64,000 bases of DNA from Lacticaseibacillus hegangensis (lineage in GTDB: Bacteria; Bacillota; Bacilli; Lactobacillales; Lactobacillaceae): the NCBI RefSeq assembly GCF_003946465.1, contig NZ_RHOL01000011.1:1-64000 (forward strand), read 5' to 3'. Under the pieces are notes generated by a model. It was not told where the DNA came from. It ran no database searches and saw only the letters and a program-made list of their open reading frames with translations. Positions 42,379 to 51,437 of the stretch are shown one piece after another; the stretch's first letter is position 1; each line of letters begins with the position of its first letter. Position numbers and translations under genes: made by a program.

Positions 42379-43476
42379 TTAGTGTTTCAGGACACTTTCC
42401 AAAACAGTGATCAGCTGATCAGCCGCGTCCGGGGTGCCCATTTTTTTTGCCGCTTGCGCCATGCGCGTCAGCCGGGTGTCGTCTTCCATCAGGTCGACGA
42501 TGCGACCGGCAAATGAACTGTCTAACTCCGGTTCCGTGATGACGATTGCCGCGCCGACATCCGCCAGACTCTTCGCGTTGACGAATTGGTGATTATGCGT
42601 GACGTTCGGGCTGGGGATCAGCACGCTGGGCAAGCCCAGTGCTGTCAGCTCTGCCAGGCTCGTCGCCCCGCTGCGCCCAATCACCAGTGAGACATCCGGC
42701 AGAATCTGCGGCATGTCGTCCACGTATGGGACAACCTTGACGTTTGCCGGGACTTGACGTAGTTGGTGAGAAATCTTGCCGTAGTTGGCATTGCCAGTGA
42801 CAAACAGCGTCTGAAAAGCCGCCTTGCCAAACGTCGGCAGCGCATTGACCGCCGCTTGGTTGATCATCGGTGCCCCGCGCGAGCCGCCAAAAATCAGCAG
42901 TGTCCGCTTGTGGGGGTCGAGGTCAAAGTCCGCCAGCCGGTCATTCGGCTTGAGCCCGGCGACTTGTTGGGCCCGGGGGTTACCTGTGATGACGACTTTT
43001 TTTGCGGGAAAAGCACTGGCCACGACCGGGAAGGTAATGGCGATTTTATCGACCGCGTGAGCCAAAAACTTGTTGGTAACCCCGGCGACGGAGTTCTGCT
43101 CGTGGATCACGGTCGGCACGTGGTGGCGCGCCGCCGCGTACAAGACCCCTGCGGACACATAGCCGCCAGTGCCCACCACGACATCGGGCTTGAAATCCTT
43201 GATCATGCGGGTCGCCTTGCGCAGTGACCCCACAAACTTCTCCACTGTGCGGATATTTGTCTTGATGCCGTTAAAGTTTAAACTGCGCTTGAACCCTTGA
43301 AGCTCCAGGGTCTCAAACGGAATCTTGGCGTTGGGCACGATGCGGCTCTCGAGCCCCCTGGCCGTGCCCACGTACATGACAGCGTCCAGCATGTCGCGCT
43401 CTTTTAGCCGCTGAATCAAGGCCAGGGCCGGGTAGATATGGCCGCCGGTCCCGCCACCTGAAATCATCAGTCGCAT
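42379..43476 (-). CDS. murG: UDP-GlcNAc:lipid I N-acetylglucosaminyltransferase MurG
   Basis: 365 residues, GT-B fold. Family motifs: SGGGTGGHIYPALALIQ (about 6-22), VVGTGGYVSAGVLYAA, HEQNSVAGVTNKFLA, and in the C-terminal domain LIFGGSRGAPMIN and VIGRSGATSLAELTALGLPSVLIPSP. The enzyme adds GlcNAc to lipid I to make lipid II on the inner membrane face. It starts 3 bases after murD and is part of the continuous division transcript. Confidence 0.98.
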   Translation of the reverse strand: MRLMISGGGTGGHIYPALALIQRLKERDMLDAVMYVGTARGLESRIVPNAKIPFETLELQGFKRSLNFNGIKTNIRTVEKFVGSLRKATRMIKDFKPDVVVGTGGYVSAGVLYAAARHHVPTVIHEQNSVAGVTNKFLAHAVDKIAITFPVVASAFPAKKVVITGNPRAQQVAGLKPNDRLADFDLDPHKRTLLIFGGSRGAPMINQAAVNALPTFGKAAFQTLFVTGNANYGKISHQLRQVPANVKVVPYVDDMPQILPDVSLVIGRSGATSLAELTALGLPSVLIPSPNVTHNHQFVNAKSLADVGAAIVITEPELDSSFAGRIVDLMEDDTRLTRMAQAAKKMGTPDAADQLITVLESVLKH

Positions 43477-43479
43477 AAT

Positions 43480-44850
43480 TTACCCCTTTTTCTCAGCGTA
43501 CTGAGTCACTGCGTCAATAAATTCATCGCCGCGCACTTCAAAGTTCGGGTACTGATCCCAGCTGGCGGCCGCCGGCGACAGCAAGATCACGTCGCCTGGC
43601 TGGCTGGCAGCAAAGGCCAGCGGCACCGCCGTCTTGACATTATCGGTTCGGGTAAACGGAATGCCGGCCTGATGGGCCAGTGCCTCCATCAGCGGCGCGG
43701 TTTCGCCAAACGTGACCATCGCGCGAACGTGCTGCTTGACCAGCGGCAGGAGGTCATCCATCGGCAGGTGCCGATCCAGCCCCCCGGCCAGCAGCACAAT
43801 GGGCTGCCTAAATGCGTTCAAGGCCACCGTGCTGGCCTCGACATTTGTGGCCTTACTGTCGTTGTATACCTTCCGCCCGTCGACGGTCTCGACGTACTGA
43901 ATGCGGTGCTTGACCCCGGTGAAGCGATGCAGGACATCGACAATGGCGGCATTTGACGTGCCACTGAGCTTGGCTGCGGCAATGGCTGCCAGCGCGTTTT
44001 CAATGTTGTGATCGCCAGGAATCTGCAGCTCGTCGGCCTTCATGATCTGCTCGCCGTCAAAGCACAGCCAACCATCGGTCAAAGTGGCACGCGCGCCGGC
44101 TGCTCCCTTGCGTGAAAACGGCACGATGGTCGCCCGGCTCTGCTTGGCGAGCTCATGCATTTCCGGCAGGTCCCAGTTCATGATGAAAAAGTCGTCCCTG
44201 GTCTGGTTCATCGTGATGCGCATCTTGGCCTTGACGTAATTGGCTCGGGAGCCGTGCCAGTCCAGGTGTGCTTCATAAATGTTGGTGAGCACGGCAATGT
44301 GCGGGTGCAGCTTTTGGATGCCGACCAGCATGAACGAGGACAGCTCGCACACCACGGTGTCTGCCGCGCCCGCTTTTTGCACAACGCCTGTGACCGGAAT
44401 GCCGATGTTGCCGGCGTCATAAGCCTTACCTGCGCCTTCGCGCTCGTTGAGCATGAGGCCGATGAGTGTGGTGGTCGTGGTCTTGCCGTTGCTACCAGTG
44501 ACGCCGACCCATGTCGAATCGGACACCGAAAAAGCCAGCTCGGGTTCGGTGATCACAGAGATCCCCAGCTCTTGGGCCCGCACCACCATGGGATTGGAAT
44601 ACGGAATCCCAGGATTTTTGACCATCAGCGAGAACCCTTCATCGAGCAGCTCGACGGGATGGCTGCCAGTGATCACAGTGACCCCTTCGTCCAGCAATGC
44701 TTGCGCATCCTTGTTATCGTCAAATTGCTTCTTATCGTTGACGGTGACTAAGGCGCCAAGGCGATGAAGCAACTTCGCGGCACTGACCCCGCTTTTGGCA
44801 AGGCCCAACACCAAGACTTTCTTGTTCTTGTACTCTGAATTATTCAGCAA
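43480..44850 (-). CDS. murD: UDP-N-acetylmuramoylalanine-D-glutamate ligase MurD
   Basis: 456 residues. The TTG at 44850 is used as start (GGGAGCG upstream), giving MLNNSEYKNKKVLVLGLAKSG. Mur-ligase motifs: ATP loop GVTGSNGKTTTT (about 113-124), NIYEAHLDWHGS, DHNIENALAAIAAA, and YNDSKATNVEAS. It adds D-Glu to UDP-MurNAc-Ala in the cytoplasm. A C/G-rich hairpin without a T-run (about 44871-44886) lies in the 63-base gap after mraY; it could modulate mRNA processing, but nothing decides this. Confidence 0.97.
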   Translation of the reverse strand: MLNNSEYKNKKVLVLGLAKSGVSAAKLLHRLGALVTVNDKKQFDDNKDAQALLDEGVTVITGSHPVELLDEGFSLMVKNPGIPYSNPMVVRAQELGISVITEPELAFSVSDSTWVGVTGSNGKTTTTTLIGLMLNEREGAGKAYDAGNIGIPVTGVVQKAGAADTVVCELSSFMLVGIQKLHPHIAVLTNIYEAHLDWHGSRANYVKAKMRITMNQTRDDFFIMNWDLPEMHELAKQSRATIVPFSRKGAAGARATLTDGWLCFDGEQIMKADELQIPGDHNIENALAAIAAAKLSGTSNAAIVDVLHRFTGVKHRIQYVETVDGRKVYNDSKATNVEASTVALNAFRQPIVLLAGGLDRHLPMDDLLPLVKQHVRAMVTFGETAPLMEALAHQAGIPFTRTDNVKTAVPLAFAASQPGDVILLSPAAASWDQYPNFEVRGDEFIDAVTQYAEKKG

Positions 44851-44913
44851 CCACTTACGCTCCCTAGATATCCCGGCTTTGGCCGGGTTTGCTTGTGACG
44901 CTTGATGCTTGAC

Positions 44914-45879
44914 TTAAGCCAGCGCGAACAACAAATATGCCGCCGCCCCGACCAGGCCGACCAGCCAAAACACGATGTCGACTTTCCACTCGGACCAGCC
45001 GAGCATTTCAAAATGGTGATGAATCGGCGCCATCTTGAAGATGCGCCGGTGAAACAGCTTGAATGAGCCGACCTGCAGGATGACACTGGCGGTTTCGCAG
45101 ACAAACACGATGCCAATCAGCAGCAGCGACCACGGCCGGTCAAGCAACAGCGCAATGACGGCAATCAGCCCGCCGAGGGCCAAACTGCCGGCGTCGCCCA
45201 TGAAGACCTTGGCCGGCTTGTGGTTGAAAAGGAAGAAGCCGAGCATCGCGCCGATGGTGACCAGGCACAAGATCAGAACGTCGGTGCGTCTGTCGTGCAC
45301 TGCCAGCACCGCATAGGTGGTAAAGGCAATCATCGACAGGCCGGCGACCAGACCGTCCAACCCGTCAGACAGGTTGACCGCATTGGAAAAGCCCACCAGC
45401 CAGAACATCGCAAAGAGGCCAAAGACCCACGCAACATTCAGCTGGTAGCCAAACAGCGGCAGCACGGCCGGGAACCCTTCATGAAAGTACACGGCAAGAA
45501 ACACCGCGCCGCCCACAATCTGCCCCAGCAGCTTTTGCCAGGCTTTCAGCCCCATGTTGCGGTGAAGTTCCACGCTGATGAAATCGTCCCAGAACCCGAG
45601 TGCCCCATACAGGACTAGGATGAACAGCCCAGCCCACACACTCAGGGTCAGCTGGCGCTGCCACCAACCGGTAAAAATGGCGGCGACCACAATGGCAAAG
45701 ATGAAAACCGTGCCGCCCATGGTCGGCGTCCCGTTTTTCTTTTCGTGCCACTTCGGGCCGACCTCGCGAATCGTCTGGCCCTCTTTTTTCATCCGCATGT
45801 ATCCGATGAACAGCGGCATCAAGATCACGGTAATCGCAAATGCCGCGACCATCGGGATCAACATCTCAGTGAATTGCAT
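44914..45879 (-). CDS. mraY: Phospho-MurNAc-pentapeptide transferase MraY
   Basis: 321 residues with ten hydrophobic segments, as expected. Motifs: KEGQTIREVGPKWHEKKNGTPTMGG, the catalytic Asp region LGFWDDFI, NAVNLSDGLDGL, KVFMGDAGSLALGG, and the HHHFE motif (IHHHFEMLGWSE) near the end. It transfers phospho-MurNAc-pentapeptide to undecaprenyl phosphate, forming lipid I. It lies 20 bases after the pbp2X gene in the division cluster. Confidence 0.98.
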   Translation of the reverse strand: MQFTEMLIPMVAAFAITVILMPLFIGYMRMKKEGQTIREVGPKWHEKKNGTPTMGGTVFIFAIVVAAIFTGWWQRQLTLSVWAGLFILVLYGALGFWDDFISVELHRNMGLKAWQKLLGQIVGGAVFLAVYFHEGFPAVLPLFGYQLNVAWVFGLFAMFWLVGFSNAVNLSDGLDGLVAGLSMIAFTTYAVLAVHDRRTDVLILCLVTIGAMLGFFLFNHKPAKVFMGDAGSLALGGLIAVIALLLDRPWSLLLIGIVFVCETASVILQVGSFKLFHRRIFKMAPIHHHFEMLGWSEWKVDIVFWLVGLVGAAAYLLFALA

Positions 45880-45899
45880 TGGTCTCCTACCTTCGTCAA

Positions 45900-48062
45900 T
45901 TAGTCAGTTTTCTGAAAAGTTACGGTCACAGAGTCACCGCCAAGCAAGCTGCCCGCCTTCAGGCTCTGAGCTGACGCGTATCCAGCACCTTGTAACTTAA
46001 ATTTTTTGCCAGTCAACTGGGCCAATTTTAACACATCACTCTTAGACCAGCCAGAAACGTCTGGCATGGTCATGGCGCCGTTTGTGAGAAGCACCACGCG
46101 GGCAGAGCGTAAGGCCTGTGTGCCCGCTGCGGGCAGCTGCTGGACGATGCGATTTCCGGTCCCAACCACGGATGAGGTCAGGCCTTTTTTGGTCAGAGCT
46201 GCCGTCGCAGTATCCAGTGGATCGTTAGTGACTGCCGGCACGCTCAAGGTTTCGGACGACCCAGTGACGGTGCTGCCCGCATTTAACGCCAGCAGTCTGG
46301 TCATCAGCGGATGATAAATCGTGTTCAGAACACTGACCGCCGGCGTCGTCATGGCACTGTTTTGCTTCAAGGTTAAATAGACAATAAATTGAGGATCATT
46401 TGCCGGGGCGACAGCCAGTAAACTGTGCAACTGGTTTGTCTCACCCGGTAAATAACCACCTTTCGGGTTGGCAATGTTAGCCGTCCCGGTTTTGGCCGCC
46501 ACGTCAGCGCCGGCAATTCTGTATGTCACACCGGTGCCGTATGGCTTGTTAATAGTGTCACGCATTTCGTTTAGCACCGTTTTCGCGGTGGCGGCGGAGA
46601 TTGGGTGACCCACTACCTGACGCTTGTAGTTGGTCACTTTCCCGTTCGAACCGGTGACCTGCGTGACGACTCGCGGCTGGCTCATCGTGCCCTTGTTGGC
46701 AATTGCGGTCGCCGCTTGCAAGATCTGCATTTGCGTCACGTTGATACTTTGGCCATAACCCATGACGGCACGGGTAACCGGGTTGGTCAGGCTGTATCCG
46801 CCTGAAGCTTCATTCGGCAGCGTGATCCCTGTTGGCCGGCCAAAGCCAAAGTCTTTCAAGGTCTTGGCCTGATTTGCTTCACCCATCTGCTGCACAATGT
46901 GCACAAAACCGACGTTACTGGAACGCGGCAGGGCCTGCGAAAATGGGATCTCGCCAAAACCGACGTGGTTCCAGTCATGGATGGTGGTGTTTTCGACTTT
47001 CACACCGCTAGAATTATAGTAGGTGTTCGGCTGAAAGGTCCCACTTTGAATCGCCCCTGCCAAGTTGAAGACCTTCATCACTGACCCGGGTTCATAAGTA
47101 TCTTCCACGAGCATGTTTTGCCAAGACGAGCCGGGCTCAAGCCCTTCCATCGTGCTGGGATCAAAGGTTGGCCGCTGGCTCGCCGCCAGGATTTCTCCGG
47201 ATTTAGCGTTCATGACGACCCCGGTAACTGACGCCTGCTTGTACTTAGTTTGAACGCTGGCGAGCAGCGTTTCCAGGTACGACTGCAAAGAAGAATCCAG
47301 GGTACTCTTAACCATGCCACCATTTTTAGCTGCCTTAGTCCGCACCTTGGCCTTAGGCAGTCGGTAGCCGTAATTATCCACCTGGGCTGTCTGGTAGCCG
47401 TTAGTGCCGGCCAGCTGTTTATTGAACTCTTTTTCCAGCCCCATGACCCCGACCAGTGGTTGATTCTTGTTGGCCGCATTCGTTTGAGTCAGCCCAATCG
47501 TGTAGCTGGCAAATACCCCGTTCGGATACAACCGAGAGGGACTGTCAATGAAGTGGATCCCCGGCAGGTGTTCCGCCTCGATCTCCTTACGGATGGACAA
47601 CGATAACCCCGTGCCAGCGGCGCCAAATTCGACCTGGAAAGTCTTCTTTTTGGGACTCAAATAGGCCAAAATTTTGGCCTCAGAAAGCGGCAGATATTTG
47701 GCCAGCACGGCTGCCGTTTTGGCCTTGTCGCTGACGTAAAGCTTCTTGCCGTTTTGCGTGTAATTTTGATCGGTAATCGCGTAGATGGTGTAGGTTGATG
47801 CGTCCTCGGCGATTGTCTGGCCGTTGCGGTCGACAATACTGCCGCGTTTGGCCTGCAGGGTCGTTTTGCGTGCATACTGGGAGGCGCGATACGCCGCCAG
47901 GTTTTTGGAATCCACCGACCCGACAAGCGCCACGTACGCAAAACGACAAACGAACGCCAGCAGCGCAATCAGGGTGAGCGCGAACAGGACAATCCCGAAC
48001 ACTTTCCGATTGCGCTCGGGGTGCCGGGCGCGCATTTGTCGTTTAGTCGTTTTCTTCTTCAT
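45900..48062 (-). CDS. pbpX: Division-specific class B penicillin-binding protein with PASTA domains (PBP2x/FtsI)
   Basis: 720 residues. A short cytoplasmic part, one membrane helix (about 24-46), a PBP dimerisation domain, then the transpeptidase with the catalytic SxxK (EPGSVMKVF), SxN (PRSSNVGFV) and KTG (AAKTGTANI) triads. Two PASTA domains close the protein (about 600-720: DTATAALTKKGLTSSVV, MPDVSGWSKSDVLKLAQ). It cross-links septal peptidoglycan and binds beta-lactams. It lies between ftsL and mraY, the expected place. Confidence 0.96.
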   Translation of the reverse strand: MKKKTTKRQMRARHPERNRKVFGIVLFALTLIALLAFVCRFAYVALVGSVDSKNLAAYRASQYARKTTLQAKRGSIVDRNGQTIAEDASTYTIYAITDQNYTQNGKKLYVSDKAKTAAVLAKYLPLSEAKILAYLSPKKKTFQVEFGAAGTGLSLSIRKEIEAEHLPGIHFIDSPSRLYPNGVFASYTIGLTQTNAANKNQPLVGVMGLEKEFNKQLAGTNGYQTAQVDNYGYRLPKAKVRTKAAKNGGMVKSTLDSSLQSYLETLLASVQTKYKQASVTGVVMNAKSGEILAASQRPTFDPSTMEGLEPGSSWQNMLVEDTYEPGSVMKVFNLAGAIQSGTFQPNTYYNSSGVKVENTTIHDWNHVGFGEIPFSQALPRSSNVGFVHIVQQMGEANQAKTLKDFGFGRPTGITLPNEASGGYSLTNPVTRAVMGYGQSINVTQMQILQAATAIANKGTMSQPRVVTQVTGSNGKVTNYKRQVVGHPISAATAKTVLNEMRDTINKPYGTGVTYRIAGADVAAKTGTANIANPKGGYLPGETNQLHSLLAVAPANDPQFIVYLTLKQNSAMTTPAVSVLNTIYHPLMTRLLALNAGSTVTGSSETLSVPAVTNDPLDTATAALTKKGLTSSVVGTGNRIVQQLPAAGTQALRSARVVLLTNGAMTMPDVSGWSKSDVLKLAQLTGKKFKLQGAGYASAQSLKAGSLLGGDSVTVTFQKTD

Positions 48063-48066
48063 CAGT

Positions 48067-48444
48067 CTACTTCACCGCATGTTTGATATTACCCTCGATC
48101 ACGGCAAACCCGTGAGCACTGGCATAGCTGTTGAGCCGATCCGAGTTGGACAGTTCGCCGACAGTTTGCTTATCGTCGGCAATGATCCGCTTTTGCACGG
48201 TCACCTGGTTTTGCACGGTCTGGTAAGTCCGCGTCAGATTGGCCAGATGCATCGAAGCGGTCAGATAGCACAGGCAAAACCCAACGGCGACCAGCCCCAG
48301 TACAACGCTGAGCAACCGCTCCAGCGGCGAAAATGCCACCTTGGTTGCCGGCTGCGTTGCCGGTTGAACCTTGGGCCGGGCTTGCGGCGCCTCTCGCCGC
48401 TGCGGTTCCAGCATATCTAGCTGTCTTGCTGTGTTATCGACCAT
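48067..48444 (-). CDS. ftsL: Cell division protein FtsL
   Basis: 125 residues from the ATG at 48444 (GAAGGGGTGCTCAAG upstream). A cytoplasmic N-terminus rich in Arg/Pro (about 1-45), one membrane helix (about 46-68, LLSVVLGLVAVGFCLCYLTA) and an extracellular coiled coil (about 72-105, RTYQTVQNQVTVQKRIIADDK). It works with DivIB and DivIC in the divisome core. The sequence is poorly conserved in general; identification relies on topology and position between rsmH and pbpX. Confidence 0.92.
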   Translation of the reverse strand: MVDNTARQLDMLEPQRREAPQARPKVQPATQPATKVAFSPLERLLSVVLGLVAVGFCLCYLTASMHLANLTRTYQTVQNQVTVQKRIIADDKQTVGELSNSDRLNSYASAHGFAVIEGNIKHAVK

Positions 48445-48457
48445 CTTGAGCACCCCT

Positions 48458-49390
48458 TCAATATATCCGCTCAACCACCCGCAGCTTAGCGCTGTGCGCA
48501 CGGTGATTGGCGATCAGTTCATCCTCGCTGGGGAGGATCGGTTTGCGATTGATTAATTTGAAATGCGGCCGGGCTTCCGGCGGAATCACCGGCAGGCCCT
48601 GGGGCAGGTCTTGCACTGTCGTCTGCTCCTTGAACATGGTCTTCACCAGCCGGTCCTCCAGGGACTGAAAGGTGATGACACTGATGCGCCCACCCGGCTT
48701 GACCAGCTGCAACGCCTGCGTCAATGAAGCCTCCAGGGCCCCCAGCTCATCGTTGACGGCGATGCGGATCGCCTGGAACACCTTCTTGGCGGGATGTCCG
48801 CCGGTGCGCCGCACCTTGGCTGGAATGCCAGCCTTGATCAGATCGACCAGCTCAAACGTGGTTTCAATTGGCTTGCTCGCGCGCGCCTGCTCGATCTTGC
48901 GGGCGATTGACTTGGCGAAGCGCTCCTCGCCGTAACGGGTGAAAATTCGTACCAGGTCCTGATACGACCACTCGTTGACGACGACCCGCGCCGAAAGCAC
49001 TTGGCTTTGATCCATGCGCATGTCCAGCGGCGCATCGAAGCGGTAGGAAAACCCACGTTTGGAATCGTCGAACTGCGGACTGGAGACGCCCAGGTCATAC
49101 AAGATCCCGTCGACTGAAGTAACCCCTTCTGCCGAAAGCGCCTCAGCCAAGTCGCGGAAATTGCGGTGAAGCAGGTGCAGGTTGACCGGCACCCCTTGCG
49201 CTGAGACCGCGTCGATGGCGGCCTGATCCTGATCGAAGGCGTAAAGCTGGCCGGTTGTCAGCTGGCTGAGGATTCGCCGGGTGTGGCCGCCGCGCCCTAA
49301 AGTCGCATCGACATAGGTGCCGGCAGGCTTGATGGCCAAGTTGTCGGTGGCCTCTTTTAATAACACGGTTTCATGCGTAAATTCTGTCAT
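48458..49390 (-). CDS. rsmH: 16S rRNA (cytosine1402-N4)-methyltransferase RsmH
   Basis: 310 residues from the ATG at 49390 ([11 protein letters not shown]). A GTG at 49399, overlapping the mraZ stop codon, is an alternative. SAM-binding motif [16 protein letters not shown] (about 28-43), [14 protein letters not shown], and [11 protein letters not shown] near the end identify MraW/RsmH. It methylates C1402 of 16S rRNA in the decoding centre. As second gene of the division cluster it is tightly linked to mraZ. Confidence 0.97.
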   Translation of the reverse strand: MTEFTHETVLLKEATDNLAIKPAGTYVDATLGRGGHTRRILSQLTTGQLYAFDQDQAAIDAVSAQGVPVNLHLLHRNFRDLAEALSAEGVTSVDGILYDLGVSSPQFDDSKRGFSYRFDAPLDMRMDQSQVLSARVVVNEWSYQDLVRIFTRYGEERFAKSIARKIEQARASKPIETTFELVDLIKAGIPAKVRRTGGHPAKKVFQAIRIAVNDELGALEASLTQALQLVKPGGRISVITFQSLEDRLVKTMFKEQTTVQDLPQGLPVIPPEARPHFKLINRKPILPSEDELIANHRAHSAKLRVVERIY

Positions 49391-49395
49391 CGCGC

Positions 49396-49827
49396 TCACA
49401 GTCCAAAGTCGGTCAGATTTTCGGAAATATCATCGAAGCTGTCCTCGGCGCTTTGGGTGAAGCTGTTCCACCGTTCTTCGCTCCAGACTTCTATGCGGTC
49501 GGATACCCCGACCAAGACGCAGGCCTTATCGAGCCCAGCGTGCTGGATCAGAGGTTTGGGAATGTTGACGCGGCCCTGCTTGTCCAGCTCGCACTCAGTG
49601 GCGGCGGAGTACATGAACCGCGTGAAGGTCCGGGCGTCCTTTTTGGTCAGAGGCAAGGCCTCGATCTGGGTCTGCAGCTTCTGCCACTGACTCATCGGAT
49701 AGCCGAACAGGCAGCCGTCCATGCCGCGCGTCAGCACAAAATCACTGCCGAGATCAGTGCGGAACTTGGCCGGAATGATCAACCGGCCCTTCGCATCGAT
49801 ACTGTGATGAAATTCTCCCATCAGCAT
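49396..49827 (-). CDS. mraZ: Transcriptional regulator MraZ
   Basis: 143 residues from the ATG at 49827 (GGGGG eight bases upstream), giving [23 protein letters not shown]. Two SpoVT/AbrB-like DNA-binding repeats are visible (about 5-50 and 76-120), each with the DxKGR-type motif (DAKGRLIIP and DKQGRVNIP). MraZ is a ring-forming repressor of the division cluster that binds tandem GTGGG-type boxes; four such boxes at exactly 10-base intervals lie upstream (49862-49897), so autoregulation is strongly suggested. Confidence 0.97.
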   Translation of the reverse strand: MLMGEFHHSIDAKGRLIIPAKFRTDLGSDFVLTRGMDGCLFGYPMSQWQKLQTQIEALPLTKKDARTFTRFMYSAATECELDKQGRVNIPKPLIQHAGLDKACVLVGVSDRIEVWSEERWNSFTQSAEDSFDDISENLTDFGL

Positions 49828-49857
49828 GGACAACGCCCCCTTTCCAACGTTAAATTC

Positions 49858-49897
49858 AGTCTACCACAATCACCCACTCCTCACCACCAACTCCCAC
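49858..49897 (-). promoter_or_regulatory. MraZ boxes and -10 element of the division cluster
   Basis: Read on the minus strand, GTGGGA, GTGGTG, GTGGGT and GTGGTA start at 49897, 49887, 49877 and 49867, an exact 10-base period. This matches the tandem GTGG-type repeats known for MraZ. The last box overlaps the -10 candidate TAGACT (49858-49863); a start near 49851 would give a 24-base leader. The -35 is poor, in line with a repressed promoter. Confidence 0.85.
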
Positions 49898-49947
49898 AAA
49901 TTCTGCTTGACAATTTGAAAAGCTACCCCACGATTCCCTGAGTGTAC

Positions 49948-49987
49948 AAAAAAATCCCCATCCACTGCGGTTTGCAGCGGGTGGGGA
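49948..49987 (-). terminator. Terminator between the DUF3397 gene and mraZ
   Basis: TCCCCATCCACTGC (49955-49968) pairs with GCAGCGGGTGGGGA (49974-49987) with one mismatch and one G-U pair, and T7 follows on the minus strand. It insulates the division cluster from upstream transcription. Confidence 0.9.
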
Positions 49988-50015
49988 CAGGTGGAAAAAT
50001 GGTGGGGACCAGGCC

Positions 50016-50336
50016 CTAAAGTGAGAGCAAAATCGCCCCAAGCCACCAGAATGTGGCCGCCAACAGGAGGACTCGGCCCAAGGTCGTGAAATAACGGGCA
50101 AAGAGCAAATCATAATCGTGGGCCAGAAAATAGATAATCAAAAGAATCGCAATTGCAGTGGTGGTGAACAGCGCGACCCAAATCGTGTTGGGGGCCTTGG
50201 CGGCGGCTAAGCTGGCCACGCCCAGCAGCTCCAGCGCGACCACCAGGAATGGCAGCACGCGCGAATGAAACTGCAGCGCCCGGCTGACGCTCCATAAGGC
50301 CAGGCCCGCTAACGGTAAAATGATTCCGATCAGCAT
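50016..50336 (-). CDS. DUF3397 family membrane protein
   Basis: 106 residues from the ATG at 50336, eight bases after AGGAAG; ATG 50342 and GTG 50345 are too close to it. There are four hydrophobic segments and almost no soluble part (IIYFLAHDYDLLFARYFTTLGRVLLLAATFWW). It resembles DUF3397, a small membrane protein that lactobacilli typically encode just before mraZ. The function is unknown. A terminator separates it from mraZ, so it is probably not part of the division transcript. Confidence 0.82.
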   Translation of the reverse strand: MLIGIILPLAGLALWSVSRALQFHSRVLPFLVVALELLGVASLAAAKAPNTIWVALFTTTAIAILLIIYFLAHDYDLLFARYFTTLGRVLLLAATFWWLGAILLSL

Positions 50337-50473
50337 GTTCATCACTTCCTTCTCTTAAGACTATACCCGATTTTGCGTGTACGGGCACGAGAATTTGGTT
50401 GAAGCGCCTGGGCAAAACGGGTACACTACTCGAGTAGAACGCGCAACCAAATTGGTCAAAGGTGGTGATTAAG

Positions 50474-50590
50474 GTGAAAGAAAAACGCTCAAAATTCTGG
50501 TGGGTCACCCACATTGCCACCTGGGCGATGCTGATTGTCACCATCCTTGGGGCCCTAGTCGTTGGATTATCCGCGATGAATGTTTTCTAA
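50474..50590 (+). CDS. Small single-helix membrane protein (DUF4044-like)
   Basis: 38 residues starting with GTG at 50474, preceded by AAAGGTGGTGATTAAG. The sequence has a basic N-terminus (KEKRSKFWWVTH) and one membrane helix (ATWAMLIVTILGALVVGL). It fits the DUF4044 family of about 40-residue lactobacillar proteins that occur next to the DUF3397 gene and mraZ. The function is unknown. A terminator follows at 50602. Confidence 0.75.
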   Translation: MKEKRSKFWWVTHIATWAMLIVTILGALVVGLSAMNVF

Positions 50591-50601
50591 CCGCACATAA
50601 A

Positions 50602-50636
50602 AAGTGAGCCTGCATTTGCAGACCCACTTATTTTTT
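50602..50636 (+). terminator. Terminator after the DUF4044-like gene
   Basis: AAGTGAGCCTGC (50602-50613) pairs with GCAGACCCACTT (50618-50629), including wobble and mismatch pairs, followed by T6. Confidence 0.8.
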
Positions 50637-50643
50637 GCTTGGA

Positions 50644-51252
50644 TTAGTGCTGTGACAGCAGCTGACCGCCGTCTTTGGGTTCAAACAGCGGCTTTTTGAC
50701 GGTGGTCATCAAGACAGACACCACGATCACGGTCAAGATGCCGGTGGCGACGGCCGAGCCACCGTTGATCACCAGCGAGTACAGCCACGCCGGCGTGCCC
50801 TTAGGGGCGTATGACCCCCAGAAGACCCAGCCGGCCAGGAAATGGCAGAAGTACTTCGCCAAGACGCCAATCAAACCAGCCCCCCAGGCCAGGCCCAGGG
50901 CCTCGCGGTTCTTACCCGCCTTCAGCGCCGCTTGGAAGCGGCCGTACAGCAAGCCGCCAAGCCCAGCGACGGCAAAGGCGATTGGATACTCCAGAAAGCC
51001 CTGAATCGGGTTCAGGACGGACCCTTCGCCAAAGCCGATCAGCATGATATCCAACACACCCCAGGTCAGGCCCGCGGCCATCCCGGCGCCAGGCCCGCGC
51101 CGCAGCGCCAGCACGGTGATTGGAATCACCCCGTAGGACATTTCAATGCTGGAAATGCCGGTTTTGTGCGGCACGTACTCCAGCGCCATGGCAAACGCGG
51201 CGATCACCGCGATCTCCACCAAAATCAAGACACGTGAGTTCGATTTGGACAT
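50644..51252 (-). CDS. thiT: Thiamine-specific ECF transporter S component ThiT
   Basis: 202 residues with six hydrophobic segments. The thiamine-binding signature of ThiT is visible (ALEYVPHKTG near the start, MSYGVIPITVLALRRGPGAGMAAGLTWGVLDIM in the middle, FLEYPIAFAVAGLGG). ThiT captures thiamine with high affinity and works with the shared EcfA/A'/T energising module encoded elsewhere. A TPP riboswitch precedes the gene, which independently supports the assignment. It is monocistronic. Confidence 0.95.
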   Translation of the reverse strand: MSKSNSRVLILVEIAVIAAFAMALEYVPHKTGISSIEMSYGVIPITVLALRRGPGAGMAAGLTWGVLDIMLIGFGEGSVLNPIQGFLEYPIAFAVAGLGGLLYGRFQAALKAGKNREALGLAWGAGLIGVLAKYFCHFLAGWVFWGSYAPKGTPAWLYSLVINGGSAVATGILTVIVVSVLMTTVKKPLFEPKDGGQLLSQH

Positions 51253-51257
51253 AAAAA

Positions 51258-51402
51258 ATCCTCCTTTGGGTCAGGATCCGCCACAAAGAAGGCCGATTTC
51301 TCGACACCGCAATTCCTACGCTCGTATTAGCGAACAGGTTCGAAGGGTCTGGGCAAATGCCCACTCTCAGCCAATGGCTCCCCTTTGCGTGGTCCCACCA
51401 CT
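51258..51402 (-). promoter_or_regulatory. TPP riboswitch of thiT
   Basis: On the minus strand the THI box elements are in order: GGGGAGCC, GGCTGAGAGT, ACCCTTCGAACCTG, and CTAATACGAGCGTAGGAAT (51311-51392). Downstream, CCTTCTTTGTGG can pair with CCAAAGGAGG, which includes the thiT ribosome site, and no T-run follows. The switch therefore probably acts on translation: bound TPP would hide the ribosome site. Confidence 0.93.
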
Positions 51403-51437
51403 ATTTTGTTTAGGCACAATTTTGCTTGTGCACTATC

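Noticed and set aside
44871-44890. Terminator between mraY and murD
   Set aside because: The CCCGGC/GCCGGG hairpin has no T-run on the minus strand, so termination is unlikely.
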